A stretch of 8,762 nt of DNA from an uncultured Bacteroidota bacterium (GTDB lineage Bacteria; Bacteroidota; Bacteroidia; Chitinophagales; Chitinophagaceae). Below are positions 5,437-8,762 of this stretch, piece after piece. The stretch's first letter is position 1; each line of letters begins with the position of its first letter. The DNA is taken from assembly GCA_903906615.1 (NCBI GenBank), contig CAIVKT010000181.1, positions 1 through 8,762 of the forward strand, in the 5' to 3' direction. Made by a program: the position numbers and the translations under genes. Below the pieces are notes generated by a model. The model was given only the letters and a program-made list of their open reading frames with translations, ran no database searches and had not been told where the DNA came from.

Positions 5437-5640
5437 TTATACATTGTAAGGAACGATGACGAAATAAAGTACACCACCTGACTTGTTCTTTTCCATTTTT
5501 ACGTTGTTGTAAAAGTCTTTAAATAATTCATTATTCGCAGATTTTACGCCTAGTAAAAAAGAAAAATAACTGCGCCATATGGTGTATTTTATTTTGTCAA
5601 CGTTCCTAATATTGATCAGTTCAGGTATTCTTTTCTTATT
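5437..5640 (-). pseudogene. Possible leftover C-terminus of an unidentified leftward gene
   Basis: The minus strand is open from the TAG at 5673-5671 to the TAA at 5439-5437, 77 codons without an upstream ATG, GTG or TTG in a sensible position. The peptide looks protein-like and not repeat-derived, for example RIPELINIRNVDKIKYTIW and GGVLYFVIVPYNV. The DNA is AT-rich compared with both flanks. It overlaps the start of the intact TPR gene, so the original 5' part must be gone. I do not recognise the family. A chance open frame in AT-rich intergenic DNA is the alternative. Confidence 0.3.
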
Positions 5641-5648
5641 TTGCGGTG

Positions 5649-6626
5649 ATGAAAAAGATATTTCTTCTATCTACGATAGCCCTTCTCTGTTTTTCCATGG
5701 TTTCCATAGGCCAGAACACGGATAGTATGAGAAGTGTTGATGCTTATAAGTACCTGGATCAAAAGGAGTACGACAAGGCGCTGAGCCTTGCTGATACGCT
5801 GATAGCCCAATACCCGGGCTATGCCGGATGTGTGATATTCAAGGCGACTGTGCTGGGCGCTATGGGCAATGGCAAGGCGGGTAATAAGCTGATCAATAAA
5901 TTTATGGACAAGGGCGAGTTGCACCCCAGGGGCGAGGTGTTTAGCGCTGCCTTTTATATGGAACGAGGGGATAGCAAAGCACAGGCGAAGCTCTACAGGT
6001 ATGCTATAAGTGACTACAATAAGGCTTACGTAAGCGTAGGCAACAGTACTCAATTGCTGAAAGATGTGCTGATGGGCCGCAGCAGGGCTGAATATGCCAT
6101 TCATAAGTACAATAGCGTGCACACAGATATGCAGGAACTGCTGGCGAAAGACTCAACGGATTTTAGCGCACTGACAATGATGTTTAACGCGCTGAACATG
6201 CTTGATAATACGGATGAGATAATGATATACCTGGACAGGGCTATGCGCTTGTACCCGGATTCGGATATAGTGTATGGCAACCTGGCCTACAGGTACCAGA
6301 ATGCAGGCGATTATAAAAAGGCTATAGAGCTGAACAATAAAGCGCTGGAACTGGGTGGAGATAACCTATACCACTTCAACAACAGGGGATTTGAGAAGTA
6401 TAAGCTCAATGATCTTGCCGGTGCCCTGGCCGATATTAACAGGTCTATAGAGCTGGGACCATATAATTCATTTGCGTTTAAAAACCGTGCGCTGGTGTAT
6501 ATAGCTATGAAGGAGAACGGCAAAGCCTGTGCCGACCTGCATACCGCGATAGAACTGGGATTTGCACAGCAATATGGCGATGAGGTGGACGAACTGATCA
6601 AGAGCAACTGCGGCGGTAAGCAGTAG
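5649..6626 (+). CDS. Exported tetratricopeptide-repeat protein
   Basis: The protein has about 325 residues. A Sec-type signal peptide is clear: MKKIF, then a hydrophobic core LLSTIALLCFSMVSIG, with likely cleavage near G-Q at about residue 22. No lipobox cysteine is seen, so it is probably periplasmic. The mature part is built of TPR-like helical pairs, including KYLDQKEYDKALSLADTLIAQ early on, YPDSDIVYGNLAYRYQNAGD, KAIELNNKALELGGD, FNNRGFEKYKLNDLAGALAD and KNRALVYIAMKENGKACADL. TPRs are protein-binding scaffolds and no enzyme domain is present. A GTG at 5646 directly precedes the ATG at 5649; the ATG gives the better start. It is followed after 50 bp by the TMTC-like glycosyltransferase, so the two may form one unit. 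A short T-rich motif at 5624-5643 upstream is partly repeated at 6640-6655 before the next gene. A truncated duplicate of its 3' end lies upstream. Confidence 0.88.
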   Translation: MKKIFLLSTIALLCFSMVSIGQNTDSMRSVDAYKYLDQKEYDKALSLADTLIAQYPGYAGCVIFKATVLGAMGNGKAGNKLINKFMDKGELHPRGEVFSAAFYMERGDSKAQAKLYRYAISDYNKAYVSVGNSTQLLKDVLMGRSRAEYAIHKYNSVHTDMQELLAKDSTDFSALTMMFNALNMLDNTDEIMIYLDRAMRLYPDSDIVYGNLAYRYQNAGDYKKAIELNNKALELGGDNLYHFNNRGFEKYKLNDLAGALADINRSIELGPYNSFAFKNRALVYIAMKENGKACADLHTAIELGFAQQYGDEVDELIKSNCGGKQ

Positions 6627-6676
6627 TTTTATCGAAGCCGGTATTTTCTTATTTTAGTGTTGCATTACCCATATAA

Positions 6677-8623
6677 ATGGCAAAGAAAAACAAGAAAGAA
6701 ACAGAACCTGTAGTGCGGCCTCAAGCTGACCAGCGGCCCAATGCTGTGCCTGTGCGTGAAGGTAAACCTTATGCGCTAACGGGCTTCAGGATGCAGGCTA
6801 TCCTACTGGCCCTGCTGGGGTTGGCGCTGTATGGCAACACCTTTAAGCATGAGTATGCTTTTGATGATGTGATGGCTATTGTAGACAATGAGTATGTGCA
6901 GCAGGGCCTTGCAGGCATACCGCAGATACTGACCACAGATGCCTACCAAAGCTACCTGGAAAAGAAGAACGGCAGCAACCAACTGGCAGGCGGGCGTTAT
7001 AGGCCGTTGTCGCTGGTAACGTTCGCCGTAGAGCAGCAGGCGCTGGGCATTAATACTGAAACAGATGCCAAAGCAAAAGACGCAAAGCTGATCAGTGATA
7101 TGCACGCACGGCATGTGGTGAATGTGCTGCTGTATATACTATCGGTAGTGGTGCTGCTATATTTTTTAAGGTATGTGGTGTTGCCCGGCCAGCCAATGGT
7201 GGCTTTTGTGGCAGCGTTGCTGTTTACGGTACACCCCATACATACCGAGGTGGTGGCCAATGTGAAGAGCAGGGACGAGATACTATCAGTGCTGTTCATA
7301 TCGCTTACCTTCATTAAAGCATTCAGGTACAGGGAAGAGAAGAAAATGCGCGACCTCGTATTGGCGGGCATATACTTCTTTTTGGCGCTGCTATCGAAGG
7401 AGTATGCTATAGTGCTGGTAGTGCTGTTGCCGCTGTCGTTCTACATGTTCCGTAAGGAAGACAGCGCGAAGCAAAGCGCAAAGTCTTTCCTGCCCTACCT
7501 GGTGCCCTTTGCATTGTATATGCTGATGCGCATGAACGCGGTGACGGGCCCTGCCGAGGGCGCGGAGACCAATGTAATGAATAACCCCTACCTGTATGCC
7601 GACCTGCAACAACAACTGGCATCGAAAATAATGATATTGCTGGACTACCTGCGACTGCTGGTATTCCCTCGTGTATTGGTCGCTGATTATTCTTATCACC
7701 AGATACCCTATACTACTTTTGCCAACCCGCTGGTGTGGCTGTCGCTGCTGATACATGTGGGGATGATAGTGGTGATGTATATGCTCATCGTGCGCAGGCA
7801 GGTGCTGGGGTTTGCGATAGCGGTGTACCTCGGCTTTTTGTTTTTGGTAAGCAACTTCCTGGTAGATATTGGCGCACCTATGGGCGAGCGGCTGGTGTAT
7901 CATTCGTCAATAGGGTTTGCAATAGTGGTAGCGTGGCTGCTGTGCAAGGGCTTTGAGCAAGTGAAGCAGCCGGCCATGAGCAGGGCAGGATTGGCAGGTG
8001 TGCTGCTGCTGATAGTGGGATTGAGCAGCTTTAAGACCATAAGCCGTAATAAGGACTGGAAGAATGAGGAAACACTATTTCTTACGGATGTGAAGACCTC
8101 GCCCAACAGTGTACTGGTGAACAACAATGCCGCCGCCTCTTATATGTTCATTGCCAAGAAGGGCGCGACAACAGAGGAGAAAAATAAGTGGTTCGGGAAG
8201 GCGGTGGAGTACTTTACCAGGGCGCTGGAGATATTCCCCAACTACTACCTGGCACATATGAACCGCGGGCTGTGCTACTACAATATGGGACATCCCGAGC
8301 TGGCGCTGCCCGACTGGGACACGGTGCGATTATACTCGCCCAACCAGGCCAACCTGGCAAGGTACCTCTCTATTGCCGGGCAGTATTTTTTTGCGCAGGG
8401 CATGAAGTACCGCAGTGCCAATATGCAGGACTCTGCGATCATAGAATTTCAGAAATGCGCAGAGGCCACGCCACAGGTGCCCGAGGCCTGGTATAACCTG
8501 GCGCTGCAGCTATACACAGCCAACAGGCTGCATGAAGCCAGGCTGGCGCTGGAAAGCGTATTGAAGTTCTCGCCGAATTATGCAGATGCGCAAAAGCTGT
8601 ATGCGCTGGTGAAGGATAAGTGA
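6677..8623 (+). CDS. TMTC-like GT-C glycosyltransferase with C-terminal TPR repeats
   Basis: This 648-residue multi-pass membrane protein is probably a polyprenyl-phosphate-sugar-dependent transferase acting on the outer face of the inner membrane. After a basic cytosolic N-tail comes TM1 (about 40-54), then YAFDD with the acidic pair D63-D64, typical of the first loop catalytic motif of GT-C enzymes. GGRYRPLS (105-112), HARHVVNVLLY (143-153) and HPIHTEVVANVKSRDE (186-201) match signature blocks of the TMTC/PMT-like family (protein O-mannosyltransferases in animals). Several further hydrophobic segments run to about residue 450. The C-terminal part is soluble: a TPR pair at about 504-556 (AVEYFTRALEIFPN, LCYYNMGHPELALPDWD) and another at about 591-640. 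The sugar and acceptor are unknown in bacteria. The TPR gene 50 bp upstream is a candidate partner. It ends 33 bp before a strong hairpin. The ATG at 6677 is the only sensible start. Confidence 0.9.
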   Translation: MAKKNKKETEPVVRPQADQRPNAVPVREGKPYALTGFRMQAILLALLGLALYGNTFKHEYAFDDVMAIVDNEYVQQGLAGIPQILTTDAYQSYLEKKNGSNQLAGGRYRPLSLVTFAVEQQALGINTETDAKAKDAKLISDMHARHVVNVLLYILSVVVLLYFLRYVVLPGQPMVAFVAALLFTVHPIHTEVVANVKSRDEILSVLFISLTFIKAFRYREEKKMRDLVLAGIYFFLALLSKEYAIVLVVLLPLSFYMFRKEDSAKQSAKSFLPYLVPFALYMLMRMNAVTGPAEGAETNVMNNPYLYADLQQQLASKIMILLDYLRLLVFPRVLVADYSYHQIPYTTFANPLVWLSLLIHVGMIVVMYMLIVRRQVLGFAIAVYLGFLFLVSNFLVDIGAPMGERLVYHSSIGFAIVVAWLLCKGFEQVKQPAMSRAGLAGVLLLIVGLSSFKTISRNKDWKNEETLFLTDVKTSPNSVLVNNNAAASYMFIAKKGATTEEKNKWFGKAVEYFTRALEIFPNYYLAHMNRGLCYYNMGHPELALPDWDTVRLYSPNQANLARYLSIAGQYFFAQGMKYRSANMQDSAIIEFQKCAEATPQVPEAWYNLALQLYTANRLHEARLALESVLKFSPNYADAQKLYALVKDK

Positions 8624-8656
8624 TCCCGGTTTACGGTGCAGTAGTTATCACATGCG

Positions 8657-8689
8657 AGATTTGACAACTTTTATAAAGTTGTCAAATCT
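8657..8689. terminator. Perfect 15-bp hairpin between convergent genes, probable bidirectional terminator
   Basis: AGATTTGACAACTTT (8657-8671), loop TAT, AAAGTTGTCAAATCT (8675-8689) is a perfect stem. It lies between the stop of the glycosyltransferase gene and the stop of a leftward gene, the expected place for a shared terminator. No long T-run follows on either strand, so termination may be factor-assisted, or the stem may be one copy of a dispersed palindrome. Confidence 0.65.
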
Positions 8690-8697
8690 GAAAGTGG

Positions 8698-8762
8698 TTA
8701 GCAGTTCTTGTATTTCCAGTTGCGGTCTTTGCCGTCTTGTATCCATTCTATGGCCTGGGCTA
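8698..8762 (-). CDS. C-terminal tail of a leftward gene entering from the right
   Basis: The minus strand is open from the window edge to the TAA at 8700-8698. The last 20 residues are polar and aromatic-rich, with the ending EWIQDGKDRNWKYKNC. It looks like a genuine protein end and follows the terminator hairpin in the right orientation. I do not recognise the family with certainty. The gene converges with the glycosyltransferase gene. Confidence 0.6.
   Translation of the reverse strand, partial: AQAIEWIQDGKDRNWKYKNC

Noticed and set aside
7391..7903. 170-codon leftward frame and other frames opposite the glycosyltransferase gene
   Set aside because: Their His/Gln/Tyr-rich translation is an antisense shadow of a coding strand with strong family motifs.

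Overview
The window reads like a chromosomal stretch from a Bacteroidota bacterium, most likely a Chitinophagia/Chitinophagaceae-type genome. This is an inference. It rests on the protein families present (DUF5996, a UBP-type zinc finger, DUF1697, Bacteroidota-style TPR proteins, a TMTC-like glycosyltransferase), on starts without clear Shine-Dalgarno sequences, and on several short intergenic repeats of a kind common in that phylum. No rRNA, tRNA, complete insertion sequence or CRISPR array was seen.

Layout. Positions 1-53 hold the first 17 codons of a leftward gene that runs off the window. Positions 54-1190 carry no convincing gene. This stretch is a mosaic of short repeats and perfect hairpins, with a three-site array on a 21-bp period (653-703) and a canonical G-quadruplex motif (716-735). 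A leftward block follows, in transcription order from 3899 down: a small UBP-type zinc-finger protein, a DUF5996 protein, and immediately after its stop codon the remnant of an Hsp70-family gene that has lost nearly all of its ATPase domain. The remnant is strikingly AT-rich compared with its neighbours, which suggests acquired DNA that was later truncated.

From 4079 the genes point right. A DUF1697 protein and a GNAT acetyltransferase lie 3 bp apart and look like one transcription unit. A copy of an interspersed repeat comes next, and it is spliced onto a 5'-truncated duplicate of the TPR gene downstream. The intact exported TPR protein (5649-6626) and a 648-residue membrane GT-C glycosyltransferase with C-terminal TPRs (6677-8623) follow, 50 bp apart. 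The window ends with a strong 15-bp hairpin between the glycosyltransferase gene and the tail of a convergent leftward gene (8698-8762).

How the genes may work together. The TPR protein and the TMTC-like transferase are co-oriented, closely spaced and share a short T-rich upstream motif, so they may act together in cell-envelope protein glycosylation, but only the context suggests this. The other genes look like accessory or housekeeping genes of poorly known function. I do not see a clearly new multi-gene system. The items most worth a second look are the decapitated Hsp70, the 21-bp-phased site array with the adjacent G4, and the repeat-linked TPR duplication.
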